A stretch of DNA of 64,000 bases from Aestuariirhabdus litorea. GTDB lineage: Bacteria; Pseudomonadota; Gammaproteobacteria; Pseudomonadales; Aestuariirhabdaceae. Under the pieces are notes generated by a model. That model had not been told where the DNA came from. It did no database searches and worked only from the letters and a program-made list of their open reading frames with translations. The stretch spans positions 186,001 through 250,000 of the forward strand of contig NZ_QWEZ01000002.1 of the NCBI RefSeq assembly GCF_003864255.1. The letters run 5' to 3'. Both the position numbers and the translations under genes were made by a program. Each line of letters opens with the position of its first letter. The first letter of the stretch is position 1. Positions 18,388 through 25,495 of this stretch are shown one piece after another.

Positions 18388-18714
18388 ATGAACAACGTAA
18401 GGGAACTGATCGCCGCCTGGGAGGGGGAGTCCAGCAAGGCACCCCGCGACCATGAACTCAGGGTTAAGTTGACCGCCCACGACAGTGCTCGCCTGCGCGC
18501 TCTGGCCGACATCTATCCAGGACGCAGCCAGGAGCAGATTCTGGGAGACCTGGTGGCGACCGCATTAAACGAGGTTGAGGAAGCGCTACCCTACGTCCAG
18601 GGTAAGAAAGTGATCGCCCGGGATGAAATGGGAGACCCGCTCTACGAAGATATCGGCATCACCCCACGCTTTGAGGCATTAACCCGAAAGTACCTGCAGG
18701 GGTCAAAAGGTTGA
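18388..18714 (+). CDS. conserved hypothetical protein (108 aa)
   Basis: A 108-residue cytoplasmic protein. The section ELRVKLTAHDSARLRALADIYPGRSQEQILGDLVATALNEVEEA resembles a ribbon-helix-helix-like or short helical unit and is followed by VIARDEMGDPLYEDIGITPRFEALTRKYL. Similar proteins in Pseudomonas have been labelled 'pilin assembly' or 'type 1 pili tip component' without, to my knowledge, firm support; no pilus genes are nearby. GAGGGA lies before the ATG at 18388; a TTG at 18364 is an unlikely alternative. Function not assigned. Confidence 0.7.
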   Translation: MNNVRELIAAWEGESSKAPRDHELRVKLTAHDSARLRALADIYPGRSQEQILGDLVATALNEVEEALPYVQGKKVIARDEMGDPLYEDIGITPRFEALTRKYLQGSKG

Positions 18715-18723
18715 CCAAGGGCA

Positions 18724-18753
18724 GGCGCACCCCATCCCGCGACGGGGTGCGCC
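18724..18753. terminator. ten-pair hairpin between convergent genes
   Basis: GGCGCACCCC and GGGGTGCGCC are perfect complements separated by ten bases, placed between two convergent genes (stops at 18714 and 18782). A T run is missing on both strands, but position and stem strength suggest a shared transcript end. Confidence 0.4.
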
Positions 18754-18781
18754 CTCGCATCCTGCGAATCAAGCAGCCTGA

Positions 18782-19033
18782 TCACTCGGCTTCGAGCAGC
18801 ATCCGCATGGCTTTAGCCAGGTTCTGCTCAGACTTCTTGTGATCACCGCTCTTGTGAAGCTCCATCCCCTTATCCCTTAGTGCCTGCACTTCGCTTTTCT
18901 GCGCTGCAGACAGGGAGGTGGTCTGCAATGCCTTATCGATTGCCTTGGCGTCGAGGGGGCAGTGTCCCGCCATCACCGGCGTGATCATCGCCAGTGAAAG
19001 TGCACCAGCCAACAGGGTGGATTTATTCATCAT
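18782..19033 (-). CDS. small periplasmic protein of unknown function (83 aa)
   Basis: An 83-residue precursor with a clean signal peptide (STLLAGALSLAMITPVMAGH) and a mature part of about 60 residues that is mostly alpha-helical (KAIDKALQTTSLSAAQKSEVQALRDKGMELHKSGDHKKSEQNLAKAM). One Cys sits near the mature N-terminus. AGAGGA precedes the double ATG at 19033/19030; the longer frame to 19060 is unlikely. I do not recognise a characterised family. Confidence 0.65.
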   Translation of the reverse strand: MMNKSTLLAGALSLAMITPVMAGHCPLDAKAIDKALQTTSLSAAQKSEVQALRDKGMELHKSGDHKKSEQNLAKAMRMLLEAE

Positions 19034-19452
19034 CGCTGTGTCCTCTCTAGGTCGCATCAAATTGATGCCGGAGCCTAAGTGTAGTCACTTCTCGCCAACC
19101 CGCCCCAGCCTGTGTCCGCTGCCGCCTGGTCGATCGACGCCGGATCGATATCGGCGCCATAGTGGACGGAGGCCAAGCGGCAACCCCAATACCGCCGTCC
19201 TTCCAGACCTATGACCCGGTCCAGGGCCAGTCGTGTTCGGCGCTTTCGCTTTGTGGCCGGCGGTCTCTATCAATCCATCACCTGTTCATCCGGGCTTACG
19301 TAGCCTGAGGCCTGTCACCCCGGCGCGCCAGAGGTAAACCTGCAACGGGCCGCCTGACATTGAAAGGGATATGGAGTGCGGGCAGATAACAGGCCCTCCC
19401 CGTCCATTGCGATGCCCACTCTCGATTGTGGGTCCAGCCCATCATCGGTTTT
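19034..19452. other. 419-base gene-free stretch holding a dispersed repeat
   Basis: No convincing gene on either strand. The short reading frames here have no ribosome binding sites and run through the repeat at 19161-19350. Its left part should contain the promoter of the small periplasmic gene; no clear -35/-10 pair was found. Confidence 0.6.
19161..19350 (+). repeat. dispersed intergenic repeat, copy 1
   Basis: This stretch is homologous to 35125-35288 in the same orientation. Shared exact blocks are acctgttcatccgggctt (19280-19297) and aggtaaacctgcaacgggc (19332-19350), with weaker matches upstream such as gtggacgg and ccaagcg near 19162 and gccagtc/gcgcttt in the middle. Neither copy carries a believable gene. 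The pair brackets a 16-kb block of catabolic and envelope genes. Its nature (decayed mobile-element end, structured RNA, or a family of intergenic repeats) is not known. Confidence 0.7.
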
Positions 19453-19905
19453 TCAAGCGTTTCTCTTTTTCACAAAGAGGACGTGCTCGGCGTACATCAC
19501 CACCTCGTCGTGCTGGTTAAGCACCTCCTTTACCTCCACGACCTGGCCATACCCCTTTTTCTTGGGGTGGTCCTCCTTGGAGTGAACGGTGATCCTGACC
19601 CGGATCGTATCACCCGCAAACACCGGCTTGGGATAACGAAGCTTGTTGTAGCCGTAGGACATCCCATTGGGGTTCAAGGGCTGGCCGGACACCGACAGGC
19701 CGATGGCCATTGCGAAAGTCATAGTGCCGTGGGCAATGACCTTCTTGAAGGGCTGGGTCTTGCAGAATTCGGCATCGGTGTGGTGGGGCATAAAGTCACC
19801 CGAGTGACCCGCATGGATCACGATATCGGCTTCCGTAACGGTTCGCGCATGGGTGACACGTGATGTCCCCATCTCGAAATCTTCAAAAAACTCAACGGGA
19901 TGCAT
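19453..19905 (-). CDS. MaoC-like hot-dog dehydratase
   Basis: A 150-residue single hot-dog protein of the MaoC family. The hydratase-2 motif is visible as D-F-MPHHTDAEF (FMPHHTDAEFCKTQPF) followed by VIAHGTMTFAMAIGLSV, which places the catalytic Asp/His pair. Family members hydrate trans-2-enoyl-CoA or act in related acyl-CoA chemistry. AGGAGCTGCA precedes the ATG. It lies 111 bases downstream of the GH88-like gene on the same strand, with a hairpin between them. Confidence 0.85.
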   Translation of the reverse strand: MHPVEFFEDFEMGTSRVTHARTVTEADIVIHAGHSGDFMPHHTDAEFCKTQPFKKVIAHGTMTFAMAIGLSVSGQPLNPNGMSYGYNKLRYPKPVFAGDTIRVRITVHSKEDHPKKKGYGQVVEVKEVLNQHDEVVMYAEHVLFVKKRNA

Positions 19906-19981
19906 TGCAGCTCCTGTAACGGGGGTTAGCGAATGGTGCAGAAAAAACGGGAGAGGGCTGTTGCCGCTCTCCCTGTTGATC

Positions 19982-20004
19982 GGCCCGGGTTGTTGGCCCG
20001 GGCC
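19982..20004 (-). other. hairpin between GH88-like gene and MaoC gene
   Basis: GGCCCGGG and CCCGGGCC form an eight-pair GC stem with a seven-base loop directly after the GH88-like stop. No T run follows on the minus strand, so it may lower read-through into the MaoC gene or protect the upstream transcript rather than stop transcription fully. Confidence 0.35.
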
Positions 20005-20016
20005 GGCTCCCGGCTA

Positions 20017-21171
20017 TCAGGAGTACAGGCCCTTCTTCTCCAGGCAGTAGAGGGCTTCCATCAGGAAGAAGTCGCCCCAGATGGTTTCGTTCTTGGGGGC
20101 AACCTTTTTCCGGCCATTCATGCAGCCGTCCAACAGCATCCCCACCGGGCGCTCATCCTGATCGTCAATCGGCGTCAGGTGCTTGCACAGGTTCTCCAAC
20201 ATGGGCTCGAGGCGGTCGGTGAAGGGCTTCGCCTCTTCCGGAAGCGGATCCAACACCGCCAACCGGGCCAGCGCCGAACAGACGATGGCAGAAGCCGAGG
20301 TATCCAGGGGCGCATCCGGGCTAGGGTCGTCAAAGTCCCAGGGTGGGATCTCGGCACCCACTTTATTCCACCAGTAGTCAAACAGCTTTTTAGCGGTTTG
20401 CAGGTAGTGGGTATTGCGAGTGTGCTCGTAGGCCCATAGGGTTCCGGCAATGGCCCAGGACTGGCCACGCGACCAGCACGAGTCATCGGCATAGCCGAGC
20501 AGGGTGGGAATCTCACCGATCAGCTCACCGGTCTCCCAGTTAAACATGATGTTCTCAATGGTGGAGCCATCTTCACGAATGAAGTGGTCCTCCAGCACCT
20601 TGTGCATCCGCTCGGCACCCTTCAGGAAGGTGTCGTCGCCGGTTTCTTTCCAGGCCCACCAGTCCAGGATCAGCGCAGGGTGTACGTTGTCGACACACAC
20701 GGTGTTACGCGACAGGGCTCCCTTCACCACCTCATCGGCGAACTCAACGGCCCCCAGTACCTGGCACTGGCTGCCCACCGGCATGGCACCGTTGCCCTTG
20801 TTGGCGCTGGAGCGCATTGCCCAGGCTGCGGCCAACGCCAGCGTACGCATGTGCTGGTCACCGGTGGCGCCATAGAGGCGCGCGGCGGAGTAGGCAAAGC
20901 GGTGACCGCGAAACATATCATCCAGTTCGAGCTTATAGCGCACGCTCTCGGTGCGGCGGAACGCCTCCTCGACGAGATCTGGACGATCCAGCAGGTCACC
21001 GGTCATGCGCAGCATGTCAATCCAGTGGCCCTCGACCCAGTCACCCGTGGCGACGGTGTTCCACTGGCCCGTTTCAGGATCCGCATTGTGCGCCCAGGCG
21101 TCACCTATTTGTTCGCGGGTACTCAGTACACGCTGGCACAGTAGCTCCAGCGCTTTCGATCGTTCTGCCAT
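20017..21171 (-). CDS. GH88-like glycosyl hydrolase with an altered catalytic motif
   Basis: A 384-residue (alpha/alpha)6-barrel protein of the unsaturated glucuronyl hydrolase family (GH88). VDNVHPALILDWWAWKETGD (Asp161) corresponds to the conserved IDxMMNL-type Asp, and DDSCWSRGQSWAIAG is the family's WSRGQ motif; DTSASAI follows. The upstream HDxGF-type motif that carries the second catalytic Asp in Bacillus UGL appears here as GHRFAYSAARLYGATGD (89-105) without Asp. No signal peptide, so it acts in the cytoplasm. GGAGGATTT precedes the ATG. No polysaccharide lyase or oligouronate transporter is nearby. Confidence 0.78.
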   Translation of the reverse strand: MAERSKALELLCQRVLSTREQIGDAWAHNADPETGQWNTVATGDWVEGHWIDMLRMTGDLLDRPDLVEEAFRRTESVRYKLELDDMFRGHRFAYSAARLYGATGDQHMRTLALAAAWAMRSSANKGNGAMPVGSQCQVLGAVEFADEVVKGALSRNTVCVDNVHPALILDWWAWKETGDDTFLKGAERMHKVLEDHFIREDGSTIENIMFNWETGELIGEIPTLLGYADDSCWSRGQSWAIAGTLWAYEHTRNTHYLQTAKKLFDYWWNKVGAEIPPWDFDDPSPDAPLDTSASAIVCSALARLAVLDPLPEEAKPFTDRLEPMLENLCKHLTPIDDQDERPVGMLLDGCMNGRKKVAPKNETIWGDFFLMEALYCLEKKGLYS

Positions 21172-21492
21172 AAATCCTCCGGTCTATGTTTTGTTATTTC
21201 GTGCTTGAGTATTGCCCCACTTATCACGCACTGCTTGTTATAAAAGGACAACTCTGCCGGTGTCGGAGACCCCAGGAAACGAAACAGAAAGAGGCGCTGG
21301 GAGCCCCCGATTAAGGGGCCAGTTTGCAGCGGCAGGACACGCTGCCACCCTGACCGGCCCGGATCGACCGTCGTCCCAAACCAATAAAGGCGAGCCCGCC
21401 GGTGCGGGATCGCCTTTATTGGGTTTAGGTGCCAATTACGTCCTTAAGCCAGCGGTGACCCAGAATGTTATCGCCCGTTTATCCGGCCCGTC
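21172..21492. other. 321-base gene-free stretch with the operon terminator
   Basis: Holds the strong hairpin at 21382-21421 and, nearer to 21172, the upstream region of the GH88-like gene. The short reading frames on both strands lack ribosome binding sites and overlap the hairpin. No further structure seen. Confidence 0.5.
21382..21421 (-). terminator. strong rho-independent-type terminator of the D-amino-acid operon
   Basis: CAATAAAGGCGA and TCGCCTTTATTG are perfect 12-base complements, and inside them CCCGC and GCGGG add five more pairs around a CGGT loop. On the minus strand the stem ends in a T-rich stretch (TTTATTGGTTTGG). It lies 71 bases after the deacylase stop and separates that operon from the GH88-like gene. 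Confidence 0.75.
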
Positions 21493-23148
21493 TCAATGGC
21501 CGAAATCATGCCCGTGGCCGGACTCATCGACTGTGAATGCAGGAATCGTAATGTTTTTCAGGAACTCTGAGTGATCCAGCCCTTGAAACCGACCCTCCTC
21601 ATCCGCTTCGAAGCGGATAGGCTGGCCTGCCCACACCTTCTTGAAGGTTCCGTTCTCGACGACGGCCTGACCATTAACGATCACATAGGAGATACCGGTG
21701 GTGGGCAATCCCTGTTCACCCCGCTTATAGGTTGCGTTGTCAGTGACGTTTTCGGGATCGAAGATCGTTATGTCTGCGACCATTCCCTCCTGCAGGCGCC
21801 CCCGCTCATCCATCGCCTGTACCCCTGCCTGCCCGAGGTGCATCGCGGGCCAATAGGACATTTGAGACAAGGTAAACATCAATGGTACGCCCTCTTCACG
21901 CGCCATACGCAGCACCCGTCCTCGGGTTCCCGCTGTGCGGGGATGCCCCTTGTATTCAGTCGGTGCAACATCCCAGGAATCAAGACCCAGCTCTGAGGAG
22001 AGCGAGTCGGCCGCAACGGTCATATGAGGTACCCTGAGCCAGGATTTCATCCAGTCCTTACGGGGCGGACTGAATACCGTCACAAGGTGGCCGGGCTCTT
22101 CCTTGGCCAGGGCCAGGTATTCATCTTTGGTGAGGAATTTATCCTGCTGAGGATCATACATAATGTCCTCATATTTATAGCCGAACACCCCTTCTACCGA
22201 TTCAGGCACCAGAAAGGAGGAACCAATCGCTGTGGCAGCCGCACCGTAGGGGTAATATTCCGACCACATATTGAGCCCTCGCTCGCGAGCGAGCTTGAGC
22301 TTTTCTTCGATCTCCCACCACCCATAATCATTATTGTGGGCGATCAGCAGAGGCGACCCCAACACCATGGCATTGGTAAACACCTCATCAAAGCCCAGCT
22401 GCGCCTCTGGGTTAACGGGGTTTGCGTGGAATCGTGTATGGGAAGAGGTAAAGCGTCCCCAGTTGGCAGCGACCTTCATGGACTGATACATCTCAAAGGA
22501 GGTAAGCCCATTGCGCATATAGGCGGTGGTCGACGCCAGGTTAAGGGCACCCTCTTTGAAACCCTCATCGAGGATTTTTAAAATCTGATTCATCTGCTCG
22601 GGGTCGGCTTTTGATACCGACCAGCCGCTCACCCCATCCTTGGCAGCGGCATTACGCAATGCACCAATAATTCCGATCGCATCCTGTGGAACGTCAATTT
22701 TGACCTCAGGGTCGAGCACCTGCAGGCGAGCACCTTCATGGCTGATGCCCGTGCCATAGTTCAAGGGCCACTTTCCTTTTTTGGATTCATACCAGTCAGC
22801 AATACCGATCGCACCCACCTCCAGGTCCATCCCGGTGGTGACGCCATCCAGGGCGCCCAGCTTGACGGCCAAACCATCAAGCGAATGGAAATGGGTGTCG
22901 ATAAAGCCGGGGGCAACCACCTGGCCCGTCGCATCAATGGTGGTGCTGCCCTCCAGCTTTGAGGGGGTGATTTTAACGATCCGGCCATCCTTGACGCCGA
23001 TATTCAAGACCGCATCAAGCATGGTTTCCGGGTCCATGACACGACCGTTTTCAATCACCATATCGTAGTCTGAAGCCATAAGGGGAGCGACGGTTAAACA
23101 CAAGGCCATCCCTAATGCACCGCTGAGGCGCCTATTGGTTACTTTCAT
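21493..23148 (-). CDS. secreted N-acyl-D-amino-acid (probably D-glutamate) deacylase
   Basis: A 551-residue amidohydrolase with a Sec signal peptide (GALGMALCLTVAPLMAS). The metal motif is GFIDTHFHSLDG (His86, His88, Asp91). The body, through YPYGAAATAIGS and GRLQEGMVADITIFDPENVTDNATY, resembles proteins annotated as N-acyl-D-glutamate deacylase. The family frees D-amino acids from N-acyl conjugates. Here it should act in the periplasm. The C-terminus ends in a short His-rich tail (HGHDFGH). It is the last gene of a dat-transporter-deacylase operon closed by the hairpin at 21382-21421. Exact acyl and amino-acid specificity is inferred. Confidence 0.82.
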   Translation of the reverse strand: MKVTNRRLSGALGMALCLTVAPLMASDYDMVIENGRVMDPETMLDAVLNIGVKDGRIVKITPSKLEGSTTIDATGQVVAPGFIDTHFHSLDGLAVKLGALDGVTTGMDLEVGAIGIADWYESKKGKWPLNYGTGISHEGARLQVLDPEVKIDVPQDAIGIIGALRNAAAKDGVSGWSVSKADPEQMNQILKILDEGFKEGALNLASTTAYMRNGLTSFEMYQSMKVAANWGRFTSSHTRFHANPVNPEAQLGFDEVFTNAMVLGSPLLIAHNNDYGWWEIEEKLKLARERGLNMWSEYYPYGAAATAIGSSFLVPESVEGVFGYKYEDIMYDPQQDKFLTKDEYLALAKEEPGHLVTVFSPPRKDWMKSWLRVPHMTVAADSLSSELGLDSWDVAPTEYKGHPRTAGTRGRVLRMAREEGVPLMFTLSQMSYWPAMHLGQAGVQAMDERGRLQEGMVADITIFDPENVTDNATYKRGEQGLPTTGISYVIVNGQAVVENGTFKKVWAGQPIRFEADEEGRFQGLDHSEFLKNITIPAFTVDESGHGHDFGH

Positions 23149-23256
23149 GTTGTTATTTTACTCCTGACCGCCTTGACGGAGGGCAGGCCACCGATCAACA
23201 ACACCGGTGGCCAGTCAGCCCTGTTCATTGTTAAAAACTCACAACCCCTTAGCGGG

Positions 23257-24348
23257 TTAGGCTTCCACCCGGGCTTTACCGAACACCTGCTTTCTCGCAA
23301 CAAAAAACAGAAATATCACCCCTAAATAGCCGGCCAGCGGAAAGATGAAATTGACCAGTGCAGAAAAAGGCAGCAACACAGAACAGAAATAACCAAGCAG
23401 GGAGAGAACGGCCGCATAAAGCCGATATTTTTTGCTTTTATCGTCCGGAGAAAACCTGGCCAAAACCATCCACAAGCAGGGGGCGCAGGTCGTGAATATT
23501 CCCGCCAAAATGATATAAACAAACAGCTCTGCAATTTTTCCCGTACTCTGCGCCGCGAGCACCAGGGTGGGGATTTCCGCACCAGTAACAGCAGGCGTTG
23601 AAGCAATCAAAGCGAGCACCAACAACAGCAACGTCAGGAACAGCAGCAAGGACCCCAGAAGGCCGCCACCGATCAGGTTTTTACTGATTTTCTCCCGCCC
23701 ACCAATAACCGGCAAGATACTGGCCAGCCCTATCACCTGGAAGGCGAGATAGATAATTCCAGAGAGCCACCAGTAGGGCGTCGCCTGGTACTGGGCCCCG
23801 GACTCCGCCAAAGGCCGGTCATAATCAAAACCAAGCCCGGTGTCCATAAGCACCGACAGTGCAATCACCACCACCAGGCCAACCAGCAGGGGCCCTATTG
23901 ATCCAACAACATTAACGAGCTGTTGCAACCCGAATATAACCACTAGCAGCACCAGCACCGCCATTAGGCCGGCCCCCGCTGCCACAGGCACCCCGAAGGA
24001 CTGTGAAATCACCGAGCCCGCTCCCGACAACATCACCACATAGGCAGAAAAGAGGAACAGTGTGGCAAACCAGGACATCAGCTTTCCTGCAATATCGCCG
24101 AGATAGTAGCGAAAAACCTCCTCGCCACTCTTGAAGTGATATTTTTGCCCCACCAGCAAAAGAGAGATCGTTGCATAGGAGCAGAGCGCAAAGAAAATCA
24201 GGGTTCCTGCTAGGCCCAGGCTTCCATGCACTACAAAAAACTGCATCACCTCCTGGCCCGTTGCAAAGCCGGCACCGACGATCAAGGCAACGATAGCCCC
24301 CGCAATTTTTAGGGTTTTAAATGCATCTTGAAACATAGGAATACTCAT
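23257..24348 (-). CDS. YkvI-type membrane transporter (APC superfamily)
   Basis: A 363-residue membrane protein with about ten hydrophobic segments. LKIAGAIVALIVGAGFATGQEVMQFF is the unwound first-helix signature of the YkvI group, distantly related to sodium-coupled amino-acid carriers (LeuT fold). LPFSALVNFIFPLAGYLG ends the protein. Lying between a D-amino-acid transaminase and an N-acyl-D-amino-acid deacylase gene, it probably imports the released amino acid. The start at 24348 places the first helix at the N-terminus; ribosome binding site weak, ATG 24336 possible. Start gap to the upstream transaminase is 69 bases. Confidence 0.8.
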   Translation of the reverse strand: MSIPMFQDAFKTLKIAGAIVALIVGAGFATGQEVMQFFVVHGSLGLAGTLIFFALCSYATISLLLVGQKYHFKSGEEVFRYYLGDIAGKLMSWFATLFLFSAYVVMLSGAGSVISQSFGVPVAAGAGLMAVLVLLVVIFGLQQLVNVVGSIGPLLVGLVVVIALSVLMDTGLGFDYDRPLAESGAQYQATPYWWLSGIIYLAFQVIGLASILPVIGGREKISKNLIGGGLLGSLLLFLTLLLLVLALIASTPAVTGAEIPTLVLAAQSTGKIAELFVYIILAGIFTTCAPCLWMVLARFSPDDKSKKYRLYAAVLSLLGYFCSVLLPFSALVNFIFPLAGYLGVIFLFFVARKQVFGKARVEA

Positions 24349-24417
24349 TTTTATTATTTTTAGCTGTGAGTCACGCCCCCAAAGGGGCGTTGAACTCACC
24401 GCGATATAAATGCCCGA

Positions 24418-25284
24418 TCAGACATTGAGGTCAAAGCAGTGGCGGTTGTAACACGCCCTCGCCTTTTCCCAGACCGGGCCCACCTTGCCATCGGCAACGG
24501 GCCGACCGTCGAGCGTCACAACCGGCAAAATATGAACACCGGAATTGGTCACCCATACCTCATCAGCCCCGCGAACCTCATCCATATGAATGACCCGCTC
24601 TGACACGCCGAACCCGCCCTCCTTGCGGAGACTTTCGATCATCAGGTGACGAGTAATACCAGGCAGGATCTGCTCATCCAGAGGCGGTGTAATGATTTGA
24701 TTGTCGTTGACGATAACTACGTTACTGGCACTACCTTCGGTGAGCTCATTGTCGGCATTGTACAAAATGCACTCATTGCCACCGCGACTGTAACTGTCCT
24801 GGAAATGTAAAACATTGCCCAGCAGCGCCGTGGACTTGACGTTACAGCGCTTCCAGCGCTTGTCCTGCGCCGTGTAGCAGGATAATCCCGGCTGGGTTTC
24901 GCTGTCGGGTTCACCCAGGAAAGGAAATATCGGCGTGGTCATCGCAAATACCGTGGGGGTCACTTTCTCCGGGAAGGCATGGTAACGACGTCCCTCGTCG
25001 CCACGAGTAATGTGCAAGTAGATGCCTAAGTCAGTACCCTCATTGCGTTCAAGCAGTTGCTGTGAAATCTCAAGCCACTGCCGCACAGAAATATCCGGCC
25101 GCACGATACCGATGGCATCGAGGCCATTATTCATGCGATCCAGATGGAGGTTAAAGCCGACAAAGCGCCCGGAATGCGACGGGATCAACTCGTATATGCC
25201 ATCACCAAACAGGAAACCACGGTCCATGGGGGATATTTTTGCCTGCTCTACAGGCATAAAGTCGCCATTAAGATAAACAATCAT
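24418..25284 (-). CDS. D-amino-acid transaminase
   Basis: A 288-residue fold-type IV PLP aminotransferase. The PLP Lys is in RCNVKSTALLGNV (Lys150) and the second cofactor contact is NELTEGSASNV. Tyr31, and Arg100 and His102 in GRRYHAFP, match the Tyr31/Arg98/His100 carboxylate trap of Bacillus D-amino-acid transaminase, which favours D- over branched-chain L-substrates. It would pass the amino group of D-Ala, D-Glu or similar to a 2-oxoacid. AGAGGTTACTG precedes the ATG at 25284; the longer frame to 25332 is unlikely. First gene of the operon. Confidence 0.88.
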   Translation of the reverse strand: MIVYLNGDFMPVEQAKISPMDRGFLFGDGIYELIPSHSGRFVGFNLHLDRMNNGLDAIGIVRPDISVRQWLEISQQLLERNEGTDLGIYLHITRGDEGRRYHAFPEKVTPTVFAMTTPIFPFLGEPDSETQPGLSCYTAQDKRWKRCNVKSTALLGNVLHFQDSYSRGGNECILYNADNELTEGSASNVVIVNDNQIITPPLDEQILPGITRHLMIESLRKEGGFGVSERVIHMDEVRGADEVWVTNSGVHILPVVTLDGRPVADGKVGPVWEKARACYNRHCFDLNV

Positions 25285-25443
25285 CAGTAACCTCTTCTTG
25301 AATAGCCAACACAACTCCTCCCCTTTATGCACCCTACGGACAGCGCTGGAGGTTTACAGGTCACGGAGAGGGTGCCGGGGGGGCTAATTAACTCCGGCTC
25401 AGGTACAACACCCGTTTCTCTGTAGCGCCAAAGCCTTCATCCA

Positions 25444-25475
25444 CCCGCCCTCGATCTTTTGGAACACAGGGCGGG
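25444..25475 (-). terminator. hairpin after the MMPL/RND gene
   Basis: CCCGCCCT and AGGGCGGG form an eight-pair stem with a 16-base loop, 20 bases after the RND stop on the minus strand. No T run follows, so it may be an incomplete terminator between the envelope operon and the D-amino-acid operon. Confidence 0.35.
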
Positions 25476-25495
25476 AGTTGCATGTTCCTCTCTAC

